From Bugulina stolonifera (lineage: Eukaryota; Bryozoa; Gymnolaemata; Cheilostomatida; Bugulidae): DNA of 64,000 bases. Shown one piece after another: positions 37,428 through 49,184 of the stretch. Where the stretch lies: positions 1,116,001 through 1,180,000 of the forward strand of contig OW285189.1 in NCBI GenBank assembly GCA_935421135.1, in the 5' to 3' direction. A program made the position numbers and the translations under genes. The stretch's first letter is position 1. Every line of letters starts with the position of its first letter. The notes beneath the pieces are model-generated. The model had not been told where the DNA came from, ran no database searches, and saw only the letters and a program-made list of their open reading frames with translations.

Positions 37428-40400
37428 ATGATGCTGTTATTCACTGCGATGCTGCTAGCCCTACCATCGCTTTCTCTACAACAGAGTTTAAGCGATATAG
37501 AAGGATGTCTGTGCTTACCTGGATGTGACGTTGCTCAATGCGATGCTTCTTCTGTGACTTCATTTCCTCAAATCTCTCCTCGCACCAGGCAGTTGGATCT
37601 CAGCTTTAACCGGTTCTCCAACCCAATTCTGGAGAAGCAGAACTTTACAGACTATGTGCACCTGGAGCACCTGAGTTTAAAAGGATGTGGGATAACTGGT
37701 ATAAACTACCACACGTTTACTGGTGAGTAACCCTTCATGATATTTATTGACTGTTCATCAATGGTCTACTGACTCAACTATCTAACATAGGTTTGGAGAT
37801 CAATGCTGTATCATTACTCTACCATCTGAGTCAACAGCTATTCCTTCTATTTGATACTCTATCTTCCGAACCTTATAAATGATGAATGAATTCTTACTAG
37901 TGCAACTGCTATTATATAATTATATACCAATTAATGTGTTTTCTTAGGAATATAAAGTTACAGTGCATTCACTTGAAGCCTTAGAATACCAATTGTGTGA
38001 CTGGGTAACTGTAGCATTAACACTTTTAGTCTTCCAAATTTACTTTAATCAAATCGATTCTGTAGACAACTGAGACTGACTCTAGAGAGTGATTATATTA
38101 TAAATATTATATAAAACACTGAAACATATAATAGCCATATACAATGTAAGTTGAGAATGCATCCTGCCAATCACCGTAGAGGTGCCGACTAAACCAAACC
38201 GCAAACCAACCAATATTTTGTAACGAAAATCATAAAAATGCTTTCTGTCAAGTGTCACTGATAATTATGCCAAACAAATGACTTCTGTTGAAATTATCAT
38301 CATTAATATGCTCCTCTCCATCGACCTGCATATTTGTAACTGTAATTAATTCACTGGTGCTGACACCATTCAAGAAAGTATATAATTTACCACAAAAATT
38401 CTGTAAGTTGAATGCAAAGAGAGTTAGTATAAATACATGCATCTTATTAGTGCATAGCAAGAATTTGCAGAAATAATTTGAGTTTATTGGTTTATAAAAG
38501 GCCATAAACTGATAGACTGTAACACAATCTTCAAGTGTGAGGCAAGGGACTAGCAAACAGTCTAAGCCTGGTATTATACTTTATATATTGATATTGGTCT
38601 ATTACTCAAATGGTCAAGTACCATTCTTATAGCCAATCTAATTTACATCATCTGCTGTAACGCGATAGTATCATACCTACTTCAACTTATTGATTTACAC
38701 AAAACTTTCTGACTTTCTGTAACAAGTATGTCAGGTTAAAAAGTTTGATTGTTGGTTAAGTACAACTACACTTACCAAGTTCCCAGATTGTGTTAGGGAA
38801 CCCGCTTGGTATTCATGCCATCCCCGTTTGACCAATTTTCCTGATTTTTCATTCATAAGAAAACTATTGGTTGGACATTGGGACAACCTAAAAATAAGTT
38901 AAGAGTTATAAATCATGAAAACCACTAATTAGATGTAGAGTTTGATTCAAATGATAGGCCTACAGGCTACATGTACACCTAAACTCTGTCACCAACTTCT
39001 GAGCAGATTTGTTCTGACTTTTTGCTTTGGCTTCCTGGCAGCATGTACGACTCACCGGTGAACTAGCCTAACAATTATAATTATGAGAGCGATAAACCAA
39101 TTTTAGCAATCTGGCACACATCTAGGTGATCTTCAAGTGTCTTTTTCTAAATTTCCAAGAGAATTGTTTTGTCAGCATAAGTATATTATAGGCTGTTCAC
39201 TCTCACACAGATACACTGGTTTGTTTAGTTCCAGCAATGTAATTAATACTCTTTTAAGCTTAGGCCACACTGACGCGAATTTTTTTGCGAATAGCGAATT
39301 TTGGCCAAAGGCGAATTCGCAAATTATAATCGAGCGTGCCACACTGCAAAAGCTATAAGCGAATTCGCATTGATTTCACCCAATGAGGGGTCAAAAATTA
39401 TTATCCTCGGTCACGTTTCTCATTCACTGCAGAACTAGAACTCCGAAAAATGTAAAATAAAATTATAATTAAAATAGAATAAAATAAAATAATCATTTTA
39501 TTCTTACTTTCATTCGTTTTACACAATTCTTGCAAAAGGAAGTAGTCATTTTATTCATCAGTTAAAATAAATATTTTAATATAATAATTTAAACTCATAA
39601 TTGATTGAAAACCCGTGGCTCTGAACACGTGACAGTAACGTGACAAGTAAAAATTGGCCAATCACAAATTAGCGAGTTGCGAATTAGCTGATTGAAATCA
39701 GCGAGTGCGAAATCGCTAATTTTGCGCGAATTTGCACAAAATTTGCGATTTGCGAATTCGCCTTTGGCCAAAATTCGCTATTCGCACAAAAAATCGCGTC
39801 AGTGTGGCCCTAGCATAAGTCTTGTTTGTGTTTATAATTTAATTAAAACAAAAGTCTAAATATTATTATTACATTCCCATTTGCTGATAGTTAATTGGTG
39901 TCTTGACAGTTCATAGTACAAGTCACTAAGCAATGGACAGATTAGTGGACCAGTAGTGGACAGTAGTATTAATGATAGAATAGGGGTAGTCTTATTTGCG
40001 AGTAGAATGCTGTACCTACTGGTGATGTTGACATGCACAACTAGCCCAGCAGGTATAATCACTGATTCAGCTGGTATGTGAGGGAGGGAGAAAGTCAGCG
40101 AGCTGAGCTAGCCTATCTGTGACTCAAATAATATATTGGGGTTAATCAAGTGAGTCGACGTGTTGGCAGGTAATTGGCCGCTAATTAGACTCTAATGGAC
40201 ACAACTGCTGGTGATTGCAGAATATTACATAGATGGAAGTTATGAGGTAAACTCCAGCATGTAAACAATCACAACTGGCTCATTAGTACTTCCTGGGAAC
40301 CAATATAATACTGATACCAGCTGAATAGAACACAGCATATAGCCTATGGTCCTGAAGAGCTGTGATAGTATAAATCATGGTAATATTTATAGATCTCAGG

Positions 40401-43286
40401 CTACATTCTAAGTAACTTTTGCTTGTTGCAGCACAAAGAAAAACAAAAGAGCAATTGATAAAATGCTGACTAACATTATTTTCCAATTAAAATAGTCAAG
40501 AGAGTTGAGCGTCTTAAACTATGTCAACCTGACCAACCATGCCTAAAATTAGCTCCAGTCATCAGGTAGATCAAGCACACAATATAAATATTCCTGGGAA
40601 GTTGTTTATGAGCCGCTTTGCTAGAGCATTCCATGAATGGTAGAGTCAGAGTGTCAAGAGGGACAAGTAGACACGTTGGGTGATGAATTACTTTGTTAGC
40701 TGGTGATCAAAGCATGTCAATCCAAGTGCAGCCTTTCATGGTTTACCTCCCTAAAACATGGATAACTATCTCCACCACAGCAGACTTTTAGAGATGCAGA
40801 GTCCAGGGGGCACAGGGTTTATTTCAAACACACCAACACTGCACATACATGTATGTGTAGGCCTATGTATGCTGTGTTATCCTCACATTTCTCCAGTGTG
40901 TAATAAATAAATTTGCAAGAAATATTTTAATTGAAATATGTCACTGATGAGAAACAGTCTCTCCGTGAGTTACCTCATTTACCTGAGCAAATCAGAAAGG
41001 ATTTTTGAAGTGTAAAACAAAGGTGGGCCCCTGAAGATACAAAAGTCATGGCAGCTCCACTTCCTGCCCTCCATATCAACGAGAGTTCAAATTCTCATCA
41101 GCCAGTAGGGCTGAGATATCTCTCAGCCCAATGAAATGATTAATGCAAATGCAGCCGTAAAATTATATAATCAAAATGCAGCGAAAGATTTTGGAGTGAT
41201 TACAATCATTTCCTTAGCAATTACATATCTGCATTTATACGAGGAATTTGCATATCAGTTATCATTAGAGTCATAAGACTCTAGGCTGGGAGGTAAAGTA
41301 ATTATGTGCACATGAACACTCACTGACTACACTGACTACACTGGCTACACTGACTATCTTAGGATTATAGTTATTTTGTTATTGTGTGGAATCCCAGCAG
41401 TGCATGAAATGAGTGGCACCTTTCACAGTCCACTGGTTGGGACAAACATGCTGCTGGGTGCAATCTTACATCTAGACTGAGTACCAGCTTTGCTACTCTG
41501 CCTCCATAACACAACATTTAGGAAATCAGTCATACACCCAATGTTTATAACTGATAGATGGTTTGCAGTTCTAGTACAAAGCGAAGCAGCGGAATTTATG
41601 AGTTGAATTTGTAAATAATGATGACAAAGCCAATGGTGGTGTTGATCATTAGAGAGCCATGCCAGTATTTTACAGTGTATACTGTATGTGAGGATAACTG
41701 ACATATTGTCTTCCCTAATGTTTGTAAATGATAGGCTTATTAGAATGTCAGTATCATCTTGTATTTACAAAACCCAGTGACATGCCTAATTATTTAACAA
41801 CACAAAAACATGTAAACAATGAAAAGAGTAATTAGTCCTAATTAGCCAGAGAAGTCAGGGTGACTCTCATGTAAAACATTTCAAAACCTGCCCAATAAAT
41901 ATTTTTGCTAACATTTATGTTTGAGGTCATATTGTATAAATAGTGATTCTGTTTGTTGTAGATATGACTAAGCTGACAATGCTAGATCTATCGTCCAACA
42001 GTATAGCCATAATCTCCACTGGAGCGCTCGTTGGCCTCCGATTGGATTACCTCTATCTGGAGGAAAACCCGTATCTGAAAGTAACTTCCTCTTCTTTTAA
42101 CGGCATGTCGACGGAACTACTCAATCTCGGCAAATGTCAAATTGAACATTTGACTGCTAGCATCTTCCGGCCGCTCATGAGAAACAACAAACTTCGAAAG
42201 ATCTTTCTTCAGGAGAACAAAATTGAGCGATTTGACCGAAGTATGTTGGAGGTGTTCCGCAGCGTTGAAGCTGTTAGAATTCATGGAAATCCCTTGGTTT
42301 GCGATTGTCAGTCAAGGTGGTTGAAAGAATTCTATGACTTGAATGCAGACACGAAAGTAATTAGAGATACCTATCTGGAACCTCGATGTGATGGACCAGA
42401 TCATGTGACTGGACAGTACTTTAACAGATTATCTCTTGCCGACTTCTCCTGCGATACCCCTACTCTTCAAGCAGATATCTCGTTCTCCCAATACAAAGGT
42501 ACCCTAGCATGCATCTCCAGAGGTACACCTCTGCCCACAGTGTCTTGGTATCGACCTAATGGAGTGGTAGTAGAGCTTGAGCCTCAGGGACACCAAGACA
42601 GCATCAGAAATGAAATAGAGTTGCTGGCGGATGAGCCAGGGACACTTGGACAGTATAGGTGTGTCGCCTCAAATGATGGTGGAAATATTTCACTCTCAGT
42701 TAATGTTGATTGGCCGTTCGAGCCATCCCCAGGTGACAAGGGCAATGGTGATCCAAGCAAATCCGTCGACTGCAACCCAACAACCACCTCTAAAGACGTT
42801 ATCTTAACAAATCCACCGTCAGATACAGATGCACAAACACATTATCTTAAAATAAAGTATTTCACATTGGTAGACATGGTAGCTGCCACATTGGGCACAT
42901 TTGTTAGTACACTAATCATTACTATTGTCACATTACATTTCTGCGTCTATCGACGTAAAAAATCGACTCAGTACGCTACACCAGTGATGAGTGAGTACAG
43001 TAGTGGTAGCAGCAATGGTAGCGATAAGAATGGGCCGTACCCAGTGAGTCTGCACTCATTACACAGCTCACAGCTACAAGCTCAGAGACCTTTACCATCT
43101 GCTCCTAACAAAGCATATCACAAAATATATGATGAAAATCATTATATGGCAACTAACATTGAAGAACGAGATGAATTCCTTAGATTTGCTGCTCAACAGG
43201 CAGCCAATGGGAGGGTAACTCCTGCGTCATCATCATGTGATACATGCCCTGCATGTCGGACAATGCCTCATTCACAATTAAGTTGA
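37428..43286 (+). CDS. LRR and immunoglobulin domain transmembrane protein
   Basis: Likely a cell-surface adhesion or receptor protein. Exons 37428-37722 (ends at GTGAGT) and 41962-43286 join in phase to give 539 aa. Residues 1-17 are a hydrophobic signal peptide. A cysteine cluster CLCLPGCDVAQC (about 27-38) is an LRRNT cap. Several leucine-rich repeats follow (LDLSFNRF, LSLKGCGI, LDLSSNSI, LYLEENPYL, IFLQENKI), with the 24-residue spacing kept across the splice. An LRRCT cap starts NPLVCDCQSRW (Cys212, Cys214) and ends at Cys262. One Ig domain has Cys282, Trp294 and Cys332 (GQYRC). Residues about 403-428 form the membrane helix, followed by RRKK and a 110-residue tail with YATPV and YHKIY/YMATN tyrosine sites. 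The layout resembles AMIGO, LINGO and LRIG proteins, but orthology is not claimed. Further exons inside the 4.2-kb intron are not needed. Confidence 0.87.
39263..39809. mobile_element. 547-bp MITE with long inverted ends, in the LRR-Ig intron
   Basis: Left end ggccacactgacgcgaat and right end cgcgtcagtgtggcc, extending about 60 bp inward with gcgaatagcgaattttggcc and its complement. Both flanks read TTA/CTA, which would fit a 3-bp target duplication of the PIF/Harbinger type, with one base changed. The ends are built of repeated gcgaatt words. Non-coding. Confidence 0.75.
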
Positions 43287-44487
43287 CTAGAGAATGCACC
43301 TTCACAATTTGCTGTGTCTCATATATAGCCATCAGTTTGTTAACGGATATTGGGTGAATTCAGAGTTGTGTATATTGAAAACTATATGTGAGCATTTATT
43401 TGATTTCCTTTTTTCTAATTTATTGTATATATTATTATAATGTTAACTTTGTATAACTAGTCTACTAGTATCAATGTTGGTGGTTGCCAATCATTGTGAT
43501 TATTTATAAAACGCCACCTGTGTATATAAATGTGCGGAAACCTTGTTTCTAGAGAGATTTTTATTACATACTAATGCCAGACATTGCAATATGAATCTTC
43601 TTTATTTTCGTATATAATACAGAATCCAACTTGTAGACCTTGTGTGTAGTTTATCTATAGAAATATGACCTCCAGCTGCTCACTTATAATACAGCTCACT
43701 TGAACAGCTCCTTAGATTGATCAAGATACACAAAAAATGTAACATATCTTGCCTCTTGAAATAGTAAAAATCTTAATTTACATAGCCTTGGCTCTAAATG
43801 TGCAAGTAGATCATGGTATAAAGAGTTAGTATCAACAAAACATTTCATTACTCATTTGTAAGATCTCATTCTAAGATTTCAAGTGATTATTTAAAAGGTA
43901 TTTAGCGACAAAAGTCTACCCTGGAACAAAAGGGTTGTTAACAACTCCTAGGTTACTCACTTGTGCTTGGGGGAATATCATGTTCACTGTTTGTTGCTTT
44001 AACAGTTGATTTGTTGACCTTTGGTTTTCAAAAACTTGACTATTAGTGACTGCAATGTGCTGTAGCAGATGCAGAACCAATTTAGTTGAGTAAAGTACAC
44101 AAAAGGTGAGAAGAGTATATAATAGACACAATTCCAGTCATTGATTCTGCTTGAGGTCCTTCTTTTTCTTTTTCACCAAATTTCCTTGCAAGAGCAGCTG
44201 ACTGCTATGTTACAATAACATCTATTATAGTACAGGGCAGCTCATAATCTAGTACATTGATATGTCTATCTACAGGACTGTACAATATTTCATAAATTGA
44301 GATTACCAAGAACACTATTAAGGACTAAAATGACTGACTGGTGGAATAATCCATATGATAGACTAGGTATTGCATGTACATGTACATGTATGACAGAGTA
44401 GGGTGAGGGCATGCCAGTCATCATTGGTCATCAGTAAATTGTACATGTATATAATCCCATATACCAGCAGTATGATGCAGCACTCTA
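43287..44487. other. 3' flank of the LRR-Ig gene
   Basis: AT-rich 3' untranslated and intergenic sequence. No canonical AATAAA seen near the stop and no other gene recognised. Confidence 0.4.
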
Positions 44488-44722
44488 GTCCTGCTAGGTA
44501 TGGCGGAGTTAGAACCCTAGGGTACCCTGGCATGGTCCTGCTAGGTATGGCGGAGTTAGAACCCTAGGGTACCCTGGCATGGTCCTGCTAGGTATGGCGG
44601 AGTTAGAACCCTAGGGTACCCTGGCATGGTCCTGCTAGGTATGGCGGAGTTAGAACCCTAGGGTACCCTGGCATGGTCCTGCTAGGTATGGCGGAGTTAG
44701 AACCCTAGGGAACCCTGGCATG
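44488..44722. repeat. 47-bp GC-richer tandem repeat, five copies
   Basis: Unit begins gtcctgctaggtatggcgg and includes accctagggtaccctgg, which contains the palindromes cctagg and ggtacc. The inner copies are identical; the last has one base changed (ggaacc), suggesting recent expansion. Confidence 0.92.
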
Positions 44723-45325
44723 GACTGAACTAAAACAACAACATCTCCCAAAAAGGCATGGGCTGCACTTTCGGAATTGTCCAATCAATGGTAAGGCAAC
44801 TACAGTGGGTGTGATAGTGTTGGTTATGCTTGAGTGGGGCCTTAGTACATCACAATATCACATGATTTACAAAATTATTATAAACTTGCAATATATTTTT
44901 TGTAGAGTAACCACACTAGGTAGAATTAAACAAAAATGCCATAACACAAGTATAAATCAAATTTGTCTTCCAGTAAGTATGAAAATAATAAAATACCAAT
45001 AAATTCACTGAACAACATTAATGTAGAATAATTCAGGGATATATAATATAGTGCAAACGGAGTATTTATAGCTATCATCACAATAATAACTTGCATTGTA
45101 AATGTCTGCAATGATGAGCAACACACAAACATTGTAAGAAAATAAAATTGACAGAATATAGAAAAAAGGCTGTTTTGATTGGATAAAACATTACAAAAAG
45201 TCTCGTTCTGATTGGTTAAGCAAGAACCCAAAGTCATGTCGTAATACTGGCGCAAGGGCCATCCACAACAGGAATCTAAACCTCTATTATGCTGGGGGCA
45301 GCGTGAGAGTTGTAGAGTAATAGAC
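44723..45325. other. 3' flank of the SSUH2-like gene
   Basis: AT-rich sequence just beyond the stop codon of the minus-strand gene. Nothing else recognised; a minus open frame here only extends another frame of the last exon. Confidence 0.4.
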
Positions 45326-48300
45326 TTAGAGTATAGTACATCCACAGCAGCACTGTTGGGGGTAGTCGGGGGCATGTACCTTCCTCTCCATTCCATAGAC
45401 CCAGTACCTCGTACTCTCCTCCTTGAACTTGTAATCAACTTCAGTCACAGGGACAGACCTTAGAATTTGCCTCTAGAATACATCAACAATATTATGTACT
45501 CTTAGTAGCCTACTGTTATATAGGCCTACATGTACACCAGGAGTTATGTACCTTTAACACTAGAATATTATAATTAGTATATAGTACATAATACATTGTA
45601 CATGTATATAGTACATAATACATTGTACATGTATATAGTACATAATACATTGTACATGTATATAGTACATAATACATTGTACATGTATATAGTACATAAT
45701 ACATTGTACATGTATATAGTACATAATACATTGTACATGTTAGGGGGTTTGGCCATGTTTTCATATATGATGGGTTGTTAAGCAATGAATTTATGAGCAG
45801 TCAGAGACTTGCTTCATATCCATGAAATATCAGTCCCTGACTGGGGTTTTAACCCGGGCCTCTACGGCACCTAATCACCTAGCACAGTGAACAGAACATG
45901 CCACCACTATGGCTATGTGCTGAGCTGGTGTAGTGGTAGTATGTTCCGTTCACTGTGCTAGGCGATTAGGTGCTGTAGAGGCCAGAGTTAAAACCCCAGT
46001 CAGGGACTGGGAATTTCATGGATTTGAAACAAGTCTCTGACTGCTCAAAATAAATCCCTATTGTACATATATATGAGGAGCTATGTACGCACGTAATATT
46101 ACCTGATTAAGCTGCCTTTCGATTGGATGAGCTCGTTTTGCAGCTTCAACAAGTCTTACTGAGTTGTCATTGACAGCCCTCACAGGAAACGTAGTGATTG
46201 GCCATACCTACAGACACACGAACAGACAGGATGGAAAAGTAAATTGTAAGACGTTGCACAGTATGAGGCAACCATAGAAAGCACCACTAGCACACTAATA
46301 GTTGATCAGTTGAGTACAGCCATGGACATAATACATATGCACGAAGTACATCAACAATACGCAATGTAATGTCATGTCTCAATACAATTATTTTATCAGT
46401 AGGATGGTGTGATGGAACTGTATATTATACTCTACACTCTTTATTATTCCTTGTCTATGGTAGACAAAATACAAATCAGGGGTGTAGATAGTTTACTACA
46501 AGTTAGGGGTGTAGACAGCTGTAGTCAGACTAACCTGCGGCATGGACTGGTTGAATATCTCCACCCCTGCCACCTGACGCACCAACTCATCCGGCATATC
46601 AGTCTCTTCTAGGATATAGTCAGTCACATAGTTCTTACTGTCATAAATTACATTGCTTTTACCATACCAGATACATCAGTACTACATTGTAGGCTTATAA
46701 TATAGGAGCATAACCCAACTATCACGCAGTTGTCAGCCCTTGCATATTGTAGCACAAGAGGAGACGAATCCATAATGCAGTAAGCAAGGGTGATATACTA
46801 ATACAATGCATACAAGTAATATACAACCATCCATGATGTATACTTACTATGAAATGGTGAGTTCAATGTAATTCTTCACTCTTCCTGCACCCTTACAGTG
46901 AGGACAGGAAACTCTACCGTTACCGTGGCAACGCATACAGTTACTACGTCCTGAACCATCTACAAGTAGAGTATAGTTATAGTATTACCTGGAGAGTTGA
47001 GTCAATGCAGTATGAAAGAAAAATATAAAAAGAATTGGCCTACGTGCATCTGACAGATAGCTATTACATGTACTACGCAGCTACATGCATCTTACATAAC
47101 ATAACATACGCAGTTGTCAGCCCTTGCACATTATAGCACAAGAGGAGACAAATCCATAATGTAGTAAGCAAGGGTGATATACTAATACAATGCATATTAC
47201 ACGTACTATGTAGCTACATGCATCTGACAGATAGCTATTACATCTACTAGTAACTCACGGCAAAAGTGACATGTCTCGTGGTGATGGCGTCCATCTTCAT
47301 GCCGGACATGATGGCCTCTTCCACCACAGGAAGTGCACGAACGTCTTCCACAGCCACCACATTGTCGGCACCTCACAAATCCACAGCCTATACACATTCC
47401 GCATGTCCTCACCTCCTGTGTGTGCGGCACTGGCATCTTGTAGACATTATTAGCAAACTGCTGGGCGGGGTTGCATATGATATCCCACGGCATAGGAGGT
47501 GGGCCATTAAATGGCCCATCTACCGCATCGCCCATGTATGGTACTTCAACTCGTGCTGTTGTTCTCCCTTCACAGAAAGTCTCCAGAGTGTACTATGGTA
47601 AACAATAGTGTAGCTATCATGGCATAGAATATGTATGCAGAGTACCTACAGTGCATTTACTAAGTTATTGTTACACCACGCACTTACATCCACTAGTATT
47701 ACAGTAAATAGAAGGACAGACAGTGACATATGTGTAAAATATGGAGACAGTTCAACACGATGAAGGGAGGAGTCGTCCTCTTTCCCTCTAGTGATATAAA
47801 GGAGGGTAAGTTAAACAAGTGAGAGGTGTGTAAAGGTTGAGTTGACTCACATGCAGTGCATTAGAGGGTCTGATGTCTGTTACATGCATGTTCTGGGCAG
47901 CACCTTTACCATAACAGCAGTGTTCAGCGACATGCTCCAGCAGAGCAGCTCTGGCTTCTTCAGCAGTTATACTGGCTGCACTAAACAGTTACATAATATA
48001 CATACATATACATATTATCCGCACTTGTAGCAACAGCTCACATCAGAAAGTTGGCAGACAACACAAAATACCTAGACTAATATTTAACAAAGGTTATTTC
48101 TTACTTGCCAAACTCCATCAGTGGAGGGGCATCAGAATCATAAGCAGGAGGTGGGGGCGGGGGTAAGAGCTCCCCGCACTGAAACCCGACCTGTCCATAG
48201 CCCTCAAAGCTTTGAAGCCCAGCTGTGTCAGTAGGGACATAGTTCTCAACCTCTTCTGGAGCAGAGGCTAAAGAGGAAATGGGGTGGTAAAGGTCACTTT

Positions 48301-49184
48301 TTCAGAAGACAGGTATATAAAAGTCAACTTCCACCTGTCAGTCAGAGAGATGCTCCATTTATCTGACTAGGTCACCCCATGCAATGCTCTTGTGAAATAA
48401 TTCCAACTACAACTGCTGCCACTGTGGAATGTCGTACTTCCTTACATTAATTTCTATACCACCCCATCTACTAACTACACTACCAGACTATATATACATG
48501 ACCAGATGTTAGTAACAGTAATTATATGAACAGTAACAGGACCTGCTTGATACACATGCAGGCAACTACAATGCCAGCTAGAAATACTGACATGAATCAT
48601 GACTCAATCATGGTTGATGCAAAGGAAGTTACTGTAAATGTGAATATAGTCAGCTGTATACATTACATGGCTATATTAAAGGTGCATTTATACAGTTATT
48701 GGTGCCCCACTCGATATTTCGTTGACCTGTTTATATTGGGCCAATGTCGCCAATGATTGCCATACTTCATTCTGCGTCATAGCATGACTACACCGCCAAG
48801 ATTTGATAACTTTCTGAAGATAAATCCAAAAGGTTTCTACTTGAGATTACAGTCAATAGCTTTATGGGCAGCCATGTTGTCTGCACTGTTTGCAAAGTCC
48901 CAGTTATTAAACATCACAAAGGTGACTAACTTAATCTTGGCAATTGCTACGTACTTCTACATCTGCACCTTACCTCCATCTCCAGCGCCTTGAGGCTGCC
49001 CTGGCTGGGGATACCCCCCGGCGGGCTGTCCTGGTTGGGGATACCCTCCGGCGGGCTGTCCTGGCTGGGCATATCCTCCGGCGGGCTGTCCTGGCTGGGG
49101 ATACCCTCCGGTGGGCTGTCCTGGCTGGGGATACCCTCCTGCAGGTGCTGGGTACCCATTTTGTGGCATACCCTGATATGACAT
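45326..49184 (-). CDS. SSUH2: SSUH2-like protein with DnaJ-type zinc motifs, eight coding exons
   Basis: Homologue of nematode ssu-2 and vertebrate SSUH2, whose molecular role is poorly defined. Exons from 5' to 3': 49184-48974, 48267-48105, 47980-47851, 47592-47259, 46959-46848, 46637-46535, 46207-46103, 45472-45326. All introns are GT-AG and all phases agree, giving 434 aa. Residues 1-70 are a Tyr/Pro/Gln/Gly repeat. Exon 2 carries [10 protein letters not shown]. Exon 3 carries the diagnostic [11 protein letters not shown] and EHCCYG. Exon 4 has [15 protein letters not shown] and then the zinc region (about 232-305), with six CxxCxGxG motifs: [32 protein letters not shown] (split by intron 4), CMRCHGNG and CPHCKGAG. 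The end carries VWPI, YWVYG and a terminal CCCGCTIL. The start is the ATG of MSYQGMPQ; a GTG four codons upstream is less likely. Missing: nothing obvious. Symbol by homology. Confidence 0.93.
45576..45739. repeat. 27-bp minisatellite in SSUH2-like intron 7
   Basis: Six near-perfect copies of tatatagtacataatacattgtacatg. 27 is a multiple of three and the words are self-complementary, so both strands stay open and give spurious YMYNVLCTI or MYIVHNTLY peptides. Confidence 0.93.
45794..46047. repeat. Near-palindrome of two tRNA-like SINE copies, intron 7
   Basis: Left arm 45794-45907 and right arm 45930-46047 are reverse complements with few mismatches, separated by 22 bp. The right arm contains an A-box-like word (tggtgtagtggta) and a B-box-like word (gagttaaaacccc) at tRNA spacing, so each arm looks like a tRNA-derived SINE head. 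The transcript of this intron, on either strand, could fold into a hairpin of about 115 bp. Confidence 0.8.
46722..47198. repeat. Direct duplication of about 92 bp in two SSUH2-like introns
   Basis: Segments 46722-46813 (intron 5) and 47107-47198 (intron 4) are about 93% alike, both containing cagttgtcagcccttgca and caagggtgatatactaatac. Exon 5 lies between them. Intron 4 also contains gcatctgacagatagctattac twice, at about 47047 and 47219. Confidence 0.85.
48989..49146 (-). repeat. Coding 30-bp tandem repeat in exon 1 of the SSUH2-like gene
   Basis: Five copies of a 30-bp unit encode the decapeptide [10 protein letters not shown] with small changes (PTG, YAQP). The unit keeps the frame, so copy number can vary without breaking the protein. 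GC content is well above the surroundings. Confidence 0.92.

Noticed and set aside
45516..45785. Tyr/Cys-rich repeat proteins on both strands
   Set aside because: Artefact of the 27-bp minisatellite within SSUH2-like intron 7.
47266..47601. Plus-strand open frames opposite the SSUH2-like exon 4
   Set aside because: Antisense shadows of a well-supported coding exon with six-motif zinc region.
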